64,000 nt of DNA from Spirochaetaceae bacterium. GTDB lineage: Bacteria; Myxococcota_A; UBA9160; UBA4427. A model generated the notes under the pieces. The model saw only the letters and a list, made by a program, of their open reading frames with translations. It did no database searches and was not told where the DNA came from. The DNA lies in assembly GCA_020632655.1 (NCBI GenBank), contig JACKFD010000008.1, positions 124,001 through 188,000 on the forward strand, written 5' to 3'. The translations under genes were made by a program, and so were the position numbers. Of this stretch, positions 17,428 through 26,567 are shown piece after piece (position 1 is the first letter of the stretch; every line of letters begins with the position of its first letter).

Positions 17428-18305
17428 CGTCGCGCTCGCGACAGGCCTGGCTCGCGATCCCGATCATCCTCGCGATCGGCGCGGGTCTCGCCTGGGCGGG
17501 CAGCCAGGCCGGACAGCGCGTCGCGGGCTGGCCCCTCTTCGCGATCTGCGGCGCGATCGCCTTCGCGCTGAACGCGATCGTCTTCCTGCCCTCGTACCTC
17601 TTCCGCACCGAGCGCTTCTTCGACCTCACCGGGAGCCTCACCTACCTGACACTCATCGGCGTCGCGCTCGGCCTCGGCCCGGGCGGCTCGCGCGCCGGGC
17701 TGCTCGGGGCGATGGTCGCGATCTGGGCACTGCGACTCGGGAGCTTCCTCTTCCTGCGCATCACGCGCGATGGGAGCGATGGCCGCTTCGACGCGATCAA
17801 GCCCGACTTCGGCCGCTTCCTGATGGCCTGGACGCTACAGGGGCTGTGGGTCTTCCTGACCTTCTCGTGCGCCCTGGCGGCCATGACCACGGCTCGAGCC
17901 GCTTCGCTCGACGCCTTCGCAGGCCTGGGGCTCGCCGTCTGGGCGACGGGCCTGACGATCGAGATCGTCGCCGACGAGCAGAAGCGACGCTTCCGGTCGG
18001 ATCCGCGAAACGCAGGGCGATTCATCACGACGGGACTCTGGGCCTGGTCGCGGCATCCCAACTACTTCGGCGAGATCCTCGTCTGGCTGGGCGTCGCGAT
18101 CACCGCCTGGCCCGCCCTCGACGGCTGGCCCCGGATCACACTCGTCTCGCCCCTCTTCGTCTACGTGCTGCTCACGCGCATCAGCGGCATCCCCCTGCTC
18201 GAGGCCCGGGCGCGACGCCGCTGGGGGGACGACCCGGCCTTCCGCGCCTGGGTCGAAGCGACGCCCGCGCTCGTGCCCCGGCCGCCCGCCCGGAGCCGGC
18301 GTTAG
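17424..18305 (+). CDS. DUF1295 / steroid 5-alpha-reductase-like membrane protein
   Basis: A 293-residue integral-membrane protein with about six to seven hydrophobic segments. The C-terminal signature WAWSRHPNYFGEILVWLG is diagnostic for the DUF1295 group of steroid reductase/isoprenylcysteine methyltransferase-like proteins, as is the preceding RRFRSDPRNAGRFITTGL. It probably reduces or methylates a lipid substrate with a cytosolic cofactor. It starts at GTG in a GTGA overlap with the CMD gene, so the two belong to one operon. Confidence 0.85.
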   Translation: MTSRSRQAWLAIPIILAIGAGLAWAGSQAGQRVAGWPLFAICGAIAFALNAIVFLPSYLFRTERFFDLTGSLTYLTLIGVALGLGPGGSRAGLLGAMVAIWALRLGSFLFLRITRDGSDGRFDAIKPDFGRFLMAWTLQGLWVFLTFSCALAAMTTARAASLDAFAGLGLAVWATGLTIEIVADEQKRRFRSDPRNAGRFITTGLWAWSRHPNYFGEILVWLGVAITAWPALDGWPRITLVSPLFVYVLLTRISGIPLLEARARRRWGDDPAFRAWVEATPALVPRPPARSRR

Positions 18306-18401
18306 GCGCGGGCGAGCGCCTCGACATGCGGCGACGAAGACGCTGCGGACCCGCGCGCAGCCGAGACCGGGCAAACGACCGGGCCACCCGCCGAGCCGAC
18401 G

Positions 18402-19511
18402 CTACGCGGACGGCGCGCCGGGGACGAGGATCGCGCGGCCTTCGTTCTCGCCGCGCGCGAGGGCCGAGACCGCCTCCTCGATGCGCTCGAGCGGGTAGCG
18501 CCGGGTCACGAGCGCCTCGAGCTCGAGCTCGCCGCGCGCGACCCAGTCGAGCAGCCGCGGCACGTCCCGCTCCGGCTCGCACGAGCCCGCCAGACTGCCC
18601 ATCAAGACCTTCTCGTGCACGAAGAGATCCGCGCCATCGACGGGGATCGGCTCGTCGGGAATCCCGACCAGGATCGCCTGGCCGCGCTCGTCGCTCGCGA
18701 AGGGGCGATTGCGGGTGGCGGCGAGGAGCTGGCGGGCGGTCTCCGGACGGCCGATGCAGTCGAAGACGTGGTGCGCGCCGGCGACGGGCGCGCCGTAGGC
18801 GTCGACGCGGCCGGGCTCGGCCGTGATCGCGCGAATGCGCTCGACCGGATCCTCGCGCGTGGCATCGACCGTATCCGTGGCGCCGTGTCGACGGGCGGCC
18901 GCGAGCTTTCTGGCATCGACGTCGACCGCGACGATCGGATGCGCGCCGACGATGCGGGCGGCCGCGATCGCGCAGAGCCCGACGCCGCCGGCGCCAAAGA
19001 CGGCGACGCTCTGGCCCGGCTGCACGCGAGCCGTGTGGAGGACGGCGCCGGCGCCGGTCAGGACGGCGCAGCCCACGATGCTCGTCGACTCGGGCGGGGC
19101 GGACTCGGGGAGCTTCACGAGGAAGAGGCCGTGCACGAGGACGTGGTCCGCCCAGGCGTAGACGCCCTGGCTACGCGCCACGCGACCGTCCGGCAGCACG
19201 ACCGTCGCGGGCGCGGGCCGCCCGGGCGACCCCGTCCGCGTGCGCGGAATGCCGGCCAGCAGCGCGAGATCGCCCACGCGCAGATGCGCGACGCGATCGC
19301 CGACGGCGACGATCCGGCCGGTCGCCTCGTGACCGAGCACGACGTCGTGATCGCGCGGTGCACGCATTTCGTGCAGCTGGCTATGACAGAGCCCGCTCGC
19401 CAGGATCCGCAACACGACCTCGTCGGGCCCGGGGTCGGGCAGCAGGCAGGACTCGAGGCGGAGTCGGTCCGATCCGGCGGGCAGGACCACGACGCGCGCA
19501 GCGGTCGGCAC
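18402..19511 (-). CDS. Zinc-dependent medium-chain alcohol dehydrogenase
   Basis: A 369-residue MDR enzyme. The catalytic zinc site is visible as GLCHSQLHEM and LGHEATG, and the Rossmann loop as VFGAGGVGLCA, followed by an acidic residue in AVDVDARK that favours NAD. The four-Cys structural zinc lobe of class III ADHs is absent from its usual place near residues 90-115 (a GIPRTRTGSPGRPAP stretch is found instead). It oxidises an alcohol or reduces an aldehyde; the pathway is unknown. It is 25 bp downstream-oriented from the end of no other gene on its strand, and its start faces the end of the AtoE-like gene (25-bp gap), so co-transcription runs from that side. Confidence 0.87.
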   Translation of the reverse strand: MPTAARVVVLPAGSDRLRLESCLLPDPGPDEVVLRILASGLCHSQLHEMRAPRDHDVVLGHEATGRIVAVGDRVAHLRVGDLALLAGIPRTRTGSPGRPAPATVVLPDGRVARSQGVYAWADHVLVHGLFLVKLPESAPPESTSIVGCAVLTGAGAVLHTARVQPGQSVAVFGAGGVGLCAIAAARIVGAHPIVAVDVDARKLAAARRHGATDTVDATREDPVERIRAITAEPGRVDAYGAPVAGAHHVFDCIGRPETARQLLAATRNRPFASDERGQAILVGIPDEPIPVDGADLFVHEKVLMGSLAGSCEPERDVPRLLDWVARGELELEALVTRRYPLERIEEAVSALARGENEGRAILVPGAPSA

Positions 19512-19536
19512 GAGACTGGCTCCCTCCCTGCGCGCG

Positions 19537-20928
19537 TCAGCCCGCGCCGATCAGCAGCAGACCGCCGCCGAGCAGCACGAAGCCCATCGCGAAGACGACG
19601 AAGCAGTATCCCATGATCGCGCGGGCATCGAGCCCGACGATCGCGAGCAGCGGCAGCGTCCAGAAGGGCTGGATCAGGTTCGTCCACTGATCGCCGTAGG
19701 CGACGCCGAGCACCACGACCCGGAAGGCCACGCCGAGCTCCTTCGCCGCCTCGATGAACACGGGCCCCTGCACGGCCCATTGTCCGCCGCCGGAGGGCAC
19801 GAAGACGTTGACCAGGCCGCCCGACACGAAGGCCCAGAAGCCGAGCGTGCGCGGCGAGGCGATCGCGACGAAGCCGTCGGAGAAGAGGCCGACGAGCTCG
19901 GTGCCCGTGATGAGGGCCATGACGCCGGCGTAGAGCGGATACATCAGGATGACGGGACCGACCGTGCGACTCGCATCGACGATCAGGTCGACGTAGTGGC
20001 GGGGCGAGCGGGCGGCGAGCAGTCCCGCGCAGAGGAAGCTCCAGTTCATCAGGTCGAAGGTGAGCGCGAAGCCCCGCTCGGCGAACCACGCAACGAGGTA
20101 GGCGAGCAGCAGGACCCCGAGGCCCACGCTCAGGGCTCGCGCGCGGTCGAGTCGCTCACCCGGGGTCGGCGGATCGGCGTGGGCCCCGTCCCGTCGCCCC
20201 GGACCATCCGACGCGGGCACGGCGCTCGCCCCGTCCCGGGCGCCCGAGGTCGGCCGTGGCGGGAGCTCGACGATCGCGGAGGCGGTGGGCTCGAGGCGAC
20301 TGCAGAGGAAGGCCGTCGCAGCCAGCGTGACTCCGGCGAGGGCGAGGTTCGCCGCCGAGAACGTCGTCTGCGTGATCGGCACGAGGCCCATGCTCGACTC
20401 GAGCATGTGTCCCGGGGTCGCGACGAGCAGGGGGATCGAGCCCGAGTAGCCCATGTGCCAGATCAGGAAGCCCGAGTAGGCGCTCGCGACGAGCAGCGGG
20501 AAGTGCAGACGGAGCCCTCGCCGCCGCCCCTGCTCCGCCACCGCCAGGGCCGAGAGCGCTCCGACGACGAGCCCGAGCGCCCCGGCCAGCAGACTCGCCC
20601 CGCCGGCGAGCAGCGCGACGAGGGCATAGGCCTGGGGCGGCGTTGCCGGCCGCGCCGCCACCCGCTCGATCGCACGCCGGACGACGTCGGTATGCGCGAG
20701 GGCATGCGCGCAGACGAGCGTGAGGCCGACCTGGGTCGTGAAGGCGAGCAGCCCCGTCAGCCCCCCGCCCCAGATCGCGAGGGCCTCCAACGGCGACGTC
20801 GACGTCACACCGATCGCCAGGGCGAAGGCGGCTGCCGTCAGCGCGATCGCGAACACGAAGGGGTCGGGGTAGTAGCGCTCGCTCAGGACGACGAAGGGGC
20901 GGGCCAGCCGGTCGAGGTCGAGGCGCAT
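19537..20928 (-). CDS. Short-chain fatty acid transporter (AtoE-type)
   Basis: A 463-residue integral-membrane protein with about 12 hydrophobic segments. The ends match AtoE/TIGR00366: SERYYPDPFVFAIALTAAAF at the N terminus, and NVFVPSGGGQWAVQGP plus YGDQWTNLIQPFWTLPLLAI near the C terminus. The protein imports short-chain fatty acids such as acetoacetate or butyrate. A central loop (about 215-255) is rich in Ala, Pro and Asp. The gene is divergent from the tandem MarR regulator across 114 bp and precedes the alcohol dehydrogenase gene, so regulation by that MarR is plausible. Confidence 0.88.
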   Translation of the reverse strand: MRLDLDRLARPFVVLSERYYPDPFVFAIALTAAAFALAIGVTSTSPLEALAIWGGGLTGLLAFTTQVGLTLVCAHALAHTDVVRRAIERVAARPATPPQAYALVALLAGGASLLAGALGLVVGALSALAVAEQGRRRGLRLHFPLLVASAYSGFLIWHMGYSGSIPLLVATPGHMLESSMGLVPITQTTFSAANLALAGVTLAATAFLCSRLEPTASAIVELPPRPTSGARDGASAVPASDGPGRRDGAHADPPTPGERLDRARALSVGLGVLLLAYLVAWFAERGFALTFDLMNWSFLCAGLLAARSPRHYVDLIVDASRTVGPVILMYPLYAGVMALITGTELVGLFSDGFVAIASPRTLGFWAFVSGGLVNVFVPSGGGQWAVQGPVFIEAAKELGVAFRVVVLGVAYGDQWTNLIQPFWTLPLLAIVGLDARAIMGYCFVVFAMGFVLLGGGLLLIGAG

Positions 20929-21042
20929 GGCCGCAATCCTAGGGGGAATGCGCGGCGGGTCGAGGGCCATTCCCTCAATCGGGGTAGACAAAGTCGTCAA
21001 AAGGAGTTGAGGGATCGACGGCCGCTGCGTATCGTACGCGCC

Positions 21043-22338
21043 ATGCGGCACAGCCCCCCTTCGACCGCTCCGAGCCCGCCCCGTCTGGCCGTCGTCCGGA
21101 AGGACGCGGCCTCGTCGTGCGGCGATGCCGGTGCGCTCCCCGAGGACGCGGCCTCGCTGCGCCATGACGTCGGTGCGCTCCCCGACGACGCGACCTGGGC
21201 GCGCTACCGCGACAACCTCGCGCGACACCTGATCGGGCTCGCCCGCGAGCTGCAGAGCCGGCTCCTGCAATCCCTGACGGAGCAGGGGTACACGGGACTG
21301 CGTCCGACCTTCGGCCCACTGCTCGCCCTCGTCGCGCGCCAGGGTCGCGCCCCCGGCGTGCTGGCGACGCAGCTCGCGACGAGCCCCCAGGCCGTGAGCC
21401 AGCTCGTGCGACTCGCGGAGGACGCGGGCTACCTCGAGCGACGGGTCGATCCCGCCGATCGGCGGGTGCGGCTGGTCGTGCCGACCGGGCGGGGGCGCGC
21501 GCTGATCGCGGATGGCCTCGCGTTCCTGCGCCGCTGGGAGGCGCGCGACCGCGACGTGCTCGGCGCGACGACGCAGGCGGGTCTGCTCGAGGCGCTCGAA
21601 GGCGTCGCCCGCGCGCTCGCGCCCGAGAGCGCGACCGAGCGCGTCGAGCCGACGGCCGGCGGCGCCTCGATCGGCCTGCTCCCGATCATCGCCGTGCGCA
21701 TCCAGCGCGAGCTGATGGACGCCACGATCGCCCGCGGCCACCCGGGCCTCAAGATGTCCTTCGGACAGATCCTGCCCCTGATCGGCGCGGGCGGCGCCCG
21801 GATCCACGAGATCGCCCGACTGCAGCAGGTGAGCCGCCAGGCGATCAGCGCGACCGCGCTCGATCTCGAAGCGCAGGGCTATCTGCGCCGCGTGCCCGAC
21901 ACGCGCGACGGGCGCGGCGTGGTCCTCGAGCTCACCGATCGGGGCCTCCGCCTGATCCGCGACTCTGTGGCCTCCCTCGACGATCTCGAGGCGCGCCTGA
22001 TCGGGCCGCTCGGTCGCGACGTCTTCGCGCAGCTGGAGGCGTCGGCGCGCACGCTCTACCGCACGATGCGCCTCGAGGAAGAGATCTTCGCGGGCGACGA
22101 CGGGGACGCGCGTCCGGCCGCGCAGGAAGCGCGAAGCACGGCGAACGCGACCAGCGAACGCGACCTGCGGCGGCTCGCGACCCGACTTCGACGTCAGCTG
22201 GGCGACCGCGACGCCATGCGCCTGGCCGCGCTGCTCGAGGGGCGCCCCGCCGACGAGCTCGACGTCCCCCGATCCCATCCCTGCTCGCCGTCGGAGGCCG
22301 ACTCCGCCGAGAGCCTGTTCAGGAGCAACGTCCGATGA
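21043..22338 (+). CDS. Tandem (two-domain) MarR-family regulator
   Basis: A 431-residue protein with two complete MarR winged-helix domains in one chain. Domain 1 covers about 55-190 (recognition segment LATQLATSPQAVSQLVRLAE, wing DPADRRVRLVVPT). Domain 2 covers about 205-345 (EIARLQQVSRQAISATALDL, wing DTRDGRGVVLEL). MarR proteins normally are 140-170-residue dimers, so this is a built-in pseudo-dimer. The N terminus contains a 14-residue duplicated linker (42-bp period from 21103). It is divergent from the fatty acid transporter gene and its stop overlaps the next start as ATGA. Confidence 0.88.
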   Translation: MRHSPPSTAPSPPRLAVVRKDAASSCGDAGALPEDAASLRHDVGALPDDATWARYRDNLARHLIGLARELQSRLLQSLTEQGYTGLRPTFGPLLALVARQGRAPGVLATQLATSPQAVSQLVRLAEDAGYLERRVDPADRRVRLVVPTGRGRALIADGLAFLRRWEARDRDVLGATTQAGLLEALEGVARALAPESATERVEPTAGGASIGLLPIIAVRIQRELMDATIARGHPGLKMSFGQILPLIGAGGARIHEIARLQQVSRQAISATALDLEAQGYLRRVPDTRDGRGVVLELTDRGLRLIRDSVASLDDLEARLIGPLGRDVFAQLEASARTLYRTMRLEEEIFAGDDGDARPAAQEARSTANATSERDLRRLATRLRRQLGDRDAMRLAALLEGRPADELDVPRSHPCSPSEADSAESLFRSNVR

Positions 22339-23060
22339 CCTACGACTGGCTGGCCGCGATCGTCTTCATCGCCCTCAACATCGCCGTCATGAAGCTGGGC
22401 CCCTGGCTCGTGTTCAAGGTGCCCGCCCTCGCCCAGATGCGTGCGCTGAACCGCGAGGCGGACAAGGTCAAGATGTCCCGCCAGTCCTATCGTGACGCGG
22501 TCAAGGTGAACATGCGGGCGGGCATGTGGACGAACTACGTCTTCTACGCGGCGCTGCTCCCCTTCTGCGTGAGCTTCGATGCGCGGCCGCTCTGGCAGCA
22601 CGGGGTCGAGATCCTGGCCGTGCTGCTGATCTTCGACTTCATGTACTACCTGACCCATCGCTTCCTCTTCCACGACGGCCCCTTGCGCAAGGTGCACGCC
22701 CTGCACCATCAGGCCCGCAAGCCCACGCACATCGATGCGCAATACGTGCATCCGATCGAGACCGTGATCGGCCTCTCGCTCTTCCTCGTCTCGCTCCCGA
22801 TCGTGGCGCTGATCGAGGGCGCCCCGCTCAACGTCTTCTCGGCGGCGATCGCGACGATCCTCTTCACGCAGCTGAATACGATCAACCACACCTACGTGAA
22901 CCTGCCCTACTTCCCCTTCAAGCATCTCACCTACATCACGGGCGTCCACGCCGCGCATCACGTGGACATGAACCACGGCAACTACGCGACGCTCACGATG
23001 CTCTACGACCGGATCTTCGGGACCTACGAGGCGCCGGTCAGTCGCCCGACCGCGTCCTGA
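22335..23060 (+). CDS. Sterol desaturase / fatty acid hydroxylase superfamily protein (second copy)
   Basis: A 241-residue membrane di-iron enzyme. Histidine boxes are THRFLFH (about 105-111), HALHHQARKPTH (about 118-129) and, near the end, HAAHHVDMNHGN (about 209-220). Hydrophobic segments flank them. It is shorter than the other desaturase at 9.2 kb and not closely similar outside the boxes, so it belongs to a different branch. ATGA overlap with the tandem MarR gene indicates translational coupling and suggests that the regulator responds to a lipid handled by this enzyme. Confidence 0.88.
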   Translation: MTYDWLAAIVFIALNIAVMKLGPWLVFKVPALAQMRALNREADKVKMSRQSYRDAVKVNMRAGMWTNYVFYAALLPFCVSFDARPLWQHGVEILAVLLIFDFMYYLTHRFLFHDGPLRKVHALHHQARKPTHIDAQYVHPIETVIGLSLFLVSLPIVALIEGAPLNVFSAAIATILFTQLNTINHTYVNLPYFPFKHLTYITGVHAAHHVDMNHGNYATLTMLYDRIFGTYEAPVSRPTAS

Positions 23061-23118
23061 GGGCGGAGCGGCGTCGCGCACGGAGGTGCGCCCCGGCGCC
23101 CGGGAAGGCGGGGCCGGA

Positions 23119-23955
23119 TCAGATCCGGTACGCGTCGCCCGAGGCGCGCACGGTCAGGTCCGAGATCGACACGCCCCAGGGCTGGTCGATCGCGTAGAGG
23201 ATCTGGTCCGCGAGCAGGTCGGGAGAGAGCGCGAAGTAGCCGATCCGATCGGGGTCGACGAGCTCGGCCGGGGCGTCGGGTCCGAGCATCGCCCCCATCT
23301 TCTGCATGAAGACCTCGATCTCACCACCGAGGATGCCCTGGATGGCTGCCGGATTGACGACGCCGGCGCCGAGTCCCGTCGTCGGCACGCCGGTCGGCCG
23401 GATCGTCGTGACCTTGATCCGCCCCTGCGACTCCTGTCGCAGGGCCTCCGAGAGGAAGTTGACCGCGGCCTTGGTCGCCCCGTAGACCGCCGCCCCGGCG
23501 ACGGGATGATTGCCGTAGATCGACGAGACGTTCACGACGTGACCGCGCCCCTGCGCGATCATCGGATCCCACGCCGCGACGATGCCGTTCAGGACGCCCT
23601 TGAAGTTGACGTCGATGCAGCGCTCCCAGGCGGGGGCGGCCTCGGCATGATCCGCGAAGAACGCGAGCGGCATCACGCCGGCGTTGTTCACCATCACGTC
23701 GAGCGCACCGAAGACCTCGACGGCGCGGGCCGCCAGCGCCATCACGCGCGCCCGATCGCAGACGTCGACGACGAAGGGCTCGATCCGGCCTCCGGCGTCG
23801 CGAATCCCGGCGACCGTCTCTTCGAGGGCCGCCTCGTTCGCGTCGCCCGCCACGACCCGCGCGCCCCGCGCCGCGCTCTTGCCCGCCACGAGTCGACCGA
23901 AGCCGCTCGCCGCACCGGTCACGACCACCACACGCCCGTCCAGATGGCTCTGCAT
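23119..23955 (-). CDS. SDR family NAD(P)-dependent oxidoreductase
   Basis: A 278-residue SDR. TGAASGFGRLVA (about 13-24) binds the cofactor, NNAGVMPLAFF is the NNAG motif, VNVSSIYGN holds the catalytic Ser and YGATK (about 160) is YxxxK. A long C-terminal substrate loop contains many Gly/Pro and hydrophobic residues. Asp in AGDANEAALEE favours NAD. The 5' side carries the 36-bp minisatellite and then the divergent molybdoenzyme gene. Substrate unknown. Confidence 0.87.
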   Translation of the reverse strand: MQSHLDGRVVVVTGAASGFGRLVAGKSAARGARVVAGDANEAALEETVAGIRDAGGRIEPFVVDVCDRARVMALAARAVEVFGALDVMVNNAGVMPLAFFADHAEAAPAWERCIDVNFKGVLNGIVAAWDPMIAQGRGHVVNVSSIYGNHPVAGAAVYGATKAAVNFLSEALRQESQGRIKVTTIRPTGVPTTGLGAGVVNPAAIQGILGGEIEVFMQKMGAMLGPDAPAELVDPDRIGYFALSPDLLADQILYAIDQPWGVSISDLTVRASGDAYRI

Positions 23956-23977
23956 CGCGCAACCCTAGGCCGCGGCA

Positions 23978-24131
23978 CCCGCGCGAGCAATCGGAGTCGG
24001 GCAGTCCCACACCCCCGCGCGAGAAAGCGGAGTCGGGCAGTCCCACACCCCCGCGCGAGAAAGCGGAATCGGGCAGTCCCACACCCCCGCGCGAGAAAGC
24101 GGAATCGGGCAGTCCCAAACTCCCGCGCGAG
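23978..24131. repeat. 36-bp tandem repeat (minisatellite), about 4.3 units
   Basis: GGGCAGTCCC recurs at 23999, 24035, 24071 and 24107, an exact 36-bp period, with CCGCGCGAG leading each unit. Copies differ at only a few positions. The array fills most of the 260 bp between a divergent SDR and molybdoenzyme gene pair. GGGCAGTCCC can form a small hairpin. The array is contiguous, so it is not a CRISPR. Confidence 0.93.
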
Positions 24132-24215
24132 GCACGATCGGGCCTCGTCGACCCGCCCCCGATCCGCGTATCATCCGACGACATCGACGAACGCCCAGCC
24201 GACGAGGTGCCGAGC

Positions 24216-26480
24216 ATGACGACGACCGCCCCCCGCGACCCGCAGCACCCGCTCGAGGTCGTGCGCCGATCGTGTCCGATCTGCGAGGCATGCTGCGGCC
24301 TGCGCGTGCACGTCGATCGCGAGGCACGGAGGATCGAGCGCATCGAGGGCGACCCCGAAGACTGGCGCAGTCGGGGCTACCTCTGCCCCAAGGCCTACGG
24401 CATGAAGGGTGTCTACGAGGATCCCGACCGACTGCGGCGGCCGCTGCGCAAGCGGGACGACGGCGGTTGGGAGGAGATCGACTGGGAGAGCGCCTACGAG
24501 CTGGCGGGCACGCGCCTGCGCGCGATCCGCGAGGCGCACGGCACGCCCGCGATCGGCCTCTTCGTGGGCGAGCCGACGGGACACGACGTCGGCGCCCTCC
24601 TCTACACGACGCTCTTCATGCAGTCCTTCCAGTCGCCGCGGCTCTTCTCCTCGGCGACGATGGACCAGTTCCCGAAGAACGTGACCCTCAAGCGGCTGCT
24701 CGGCGATGGCGAGATGTACGTCATCCCCGATCTCCCGCGAACGGACCTCTTCATCTGCCTCGGCGGCAATCCACTCGCCTCGCAAGGCAGTCTGATGGGC
24801 ACGCCGAACGCGCGCGGCGCCCTGCGCGCCATCCGCGAGCGGGGCGGCCGGGTGATCGTGATCGATCCGCGGCGCACCGAGACGGCCGAGATCGCCGACG
24901 AGCATCATTTCATCCGGCCCGGCGCCGACGCCTTCCTGCTCGCCGCGATCTGCCAGGTCGTCTTCGAAGAGGGACTCGTGCGACTCGGTCGCTTCGCCGA
25001 CTTCACGGACGGCGTCGACGAGATCCGTCGACTGGTCGCTCCCTTCACGCCCGAGGCCGTGGCGACCGCCACCGGCCTGTCCGCCGACACGATCCGCCGA
25101 CTCGCCCGCGAGTACGCGACGACCGAGCGCGCCGCGCTCTACGGGCGGATCGGAACCTGCACCCAGGAGTTCGGCACCCTGGCGAGCTGGCTCCTCGACG
25201 TCGCCGCGATCCTGACGGGCCACTTCGACGAGCCAGGCTGCATGGGATTTCCGCGGCCGGCAACGGGCGACACGGAGCCCGGGCGCGAGACACCCGCCCT
25301 CCCGGTCGGCCTCTTCCGCACGGTCGGCCGTGGCCTGCCCCTCGTCGACGGCCAGCTCCCGGCCGGCACGGTCGCGGAGGAGATCGAGGAGGCCGTCGCG
25401 GGCGAGCATCGGATGCGCGCGCTCGTGACGGTGGCCGCCAATCCCGTGCTCTCGGCGCCGAACGGGGATCGACTCGCGAGTGCTTCGAACGAGCTCGACT
25501 TCATGGTCTCGGTCGACATCTACCTGAACGAGACGACCAGCCACGCGGACCTGATCCTGCCGACCCGCGTGCATGCCGAGCGCGCGAACTACGACCTCGT
25601 CTACACGCGCACCTGCTCGCACAACTACGCGCGCTACTCACCGCGCCTCTTCGAGCCCGACGCCGATCTCCCGGACCATTGGGAGGTGATCCTCGAGCTC
25701 GCCGCGCGCGCGACGGGCACCACGGCCGAGGCGCTCGACGATGCACTCGTCGACGACCTGATCACGAAGGTGACGGCACCGGGCGCGCTCTGCGAGGGTG
25801 TGCCGCGGGAGCGCATCCTGTCGGCGATCGGCGACAAGCGCGGTCCGATGCGGGTACTCGATCTGATGCTGCGGAGCGGCCCCTACGGCGACCGCTTCGA
25901 CGCGGGGCGCGAGGGACTCTCGCTGGCCCGGGTGATCGCCGCCGACGGCCCGATCGACCTGGGCCCGCTCGAGCCGCGTCTACCGGGCGCCCTCAAGACG
26001 CCGGATGGCCGCATCCCGCTCGCCCACGACTACATCACGGCGGACGTGCCCCGACTGCGCGAGGCCCTCGAGCGTCGGTCGGGCGAGGACGGACTGCGCC
26101 TCGTCGGCCGCCGTCAGGTGCGGAACATGAACTCCTGGCTGCACAACGTGCCCGTGCTCGCGCGCGGCCGGAATCGCTGCACCCTTCTGATCTCCCCCGT
26201 CGACGCCACGCGCCTCGGCATCGACCACGGCGCGAAGGCGCGGGTGCGCTCGCGATCGGGCGAGGTCGTCGTCGAGGCGGAGGTGAGCGACGAGATGATG
26301 CCGGGCGTCGTGAGCCTGCCCCACGGCTTCGGCCACACGCGGAAGGGGTCGCGGCTCGGCGTCGCCGCGACCACGCAGCCGGGGGTCAACGCGAATCAGC
26401 TGACGGACGAGCTCCCGCTCGACGTGCCGAGCGGCACGCACATCGCGAACGGGATTCCGGTCGAGGTGGAAGCGGCCTAG
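24216..26480 (+). CDS. Molybdopterin-dependent oxidoreductase (DMSO reductase family)
   Basis: A 754-residue Mo/W-bisPGD enzyme. The N-terminal [4Fe-4S] site is RRSCPICEACCGLRVHV (C-x2-C-x3-C) with the fourth Cys in YLCPKAYG. Later come PRTDLFICLGGNPLASQGSL, EIADEHHFIRPGADAFLLAAIC and GTCTQEFGTLASWLLD, cofactor-contacting segments as in formate dehydrogenase-like and assimilatory enzymes. The C-terminal domain starts near 620 (LISPVDATRLGIDHGAKARV). No TAT signal is present, so it is cytoplasmic. No electron-transfer subunit lies nearby, so it is a solitary subunit. ATG at 24216 has GACGAGG upstream. Confidence 0.9.
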   Translation: MTTTAPRDPQHPLEVVRRSCPICEACCGLRVHVDREARRIERIEGDPEDWRSRGYLCPKAYGMKGVYEDPDRLRRPLRKRDDGGWEEIDWESAYELAGTRLRAIREAHGTPAIGLFVGEPTGHDVGALLYTTLFMQSFQSPRLFSSATMDQFPKNVTLKRLLGDGEMYVIPDLPRTDLFICLGGNPLASQGSLMGTPNARGALRAIRERGGRVIVIDPRRTETAEIADEHHFIRPGADAFLLAAICQVVFEEGLVRLGRFADFTDGVDEIRRLVAPFTPEAVATATGLSADTIRRLAREYATTERAALYGRIGTCTQEFGTLASWLLDVAAILTGHFDEPGCMGFPRPATGDTEPGRETPALPVGLFRTVGRGLPLVDGQLPAGTVAEEIEEAVAGEHRMRALVTVAANPVLSAPNGDRLASASNELDFMVSVDIYLNETTSHADLILPTRVHAERANYDLVYTRTCSHNYARYSPRLFEPDADLPDHWEVILELAARATGTTAEALDDALVDDLITKVTAPGALCEGVPRERILSAIGDKRGPMRVLDLMLRSGPYGDRFDAGREGLSLARVIAADGPIDLGPLEPRLPGALKTPDGRIPLAHDYITADVPRLREALERRSGEDGLRLVGRRQVRNMNSWLHNVPVLARGRNRCTLLISPVDATRLGIDHGAKARVRSRSGEVVVEAEVSDEMMPGVVSLPHGFGHTRKGSRLGVAATTQPGVNANQLTDELPLDVPSGTHIANGIPVEVEAA

Positions 26481-26488
26481 CGACGATC

Positions 26489-26510
26489 GGGCTTCGCTCG
26501 CGCGAGGCCC
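26489..26510 (+). terminator. Stem-loop after the molybdoenzyme gene
   Basis: GGGCTTCGC and GCGAGGCCC form a 9-bp stem (one G-T pair) around a TCGC loop, starting 9 bp after the stop codon. No T-run follows, so it is a weak intrinsic terminator candidate between convergent genes. Confidence 0.45.
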
Positions 26511-26567
26511 GTCGATGATCTCGCGAGGCTTCGCGCCCGAGGCGTCAGGCCTGGGCGCGGGGCGCGC

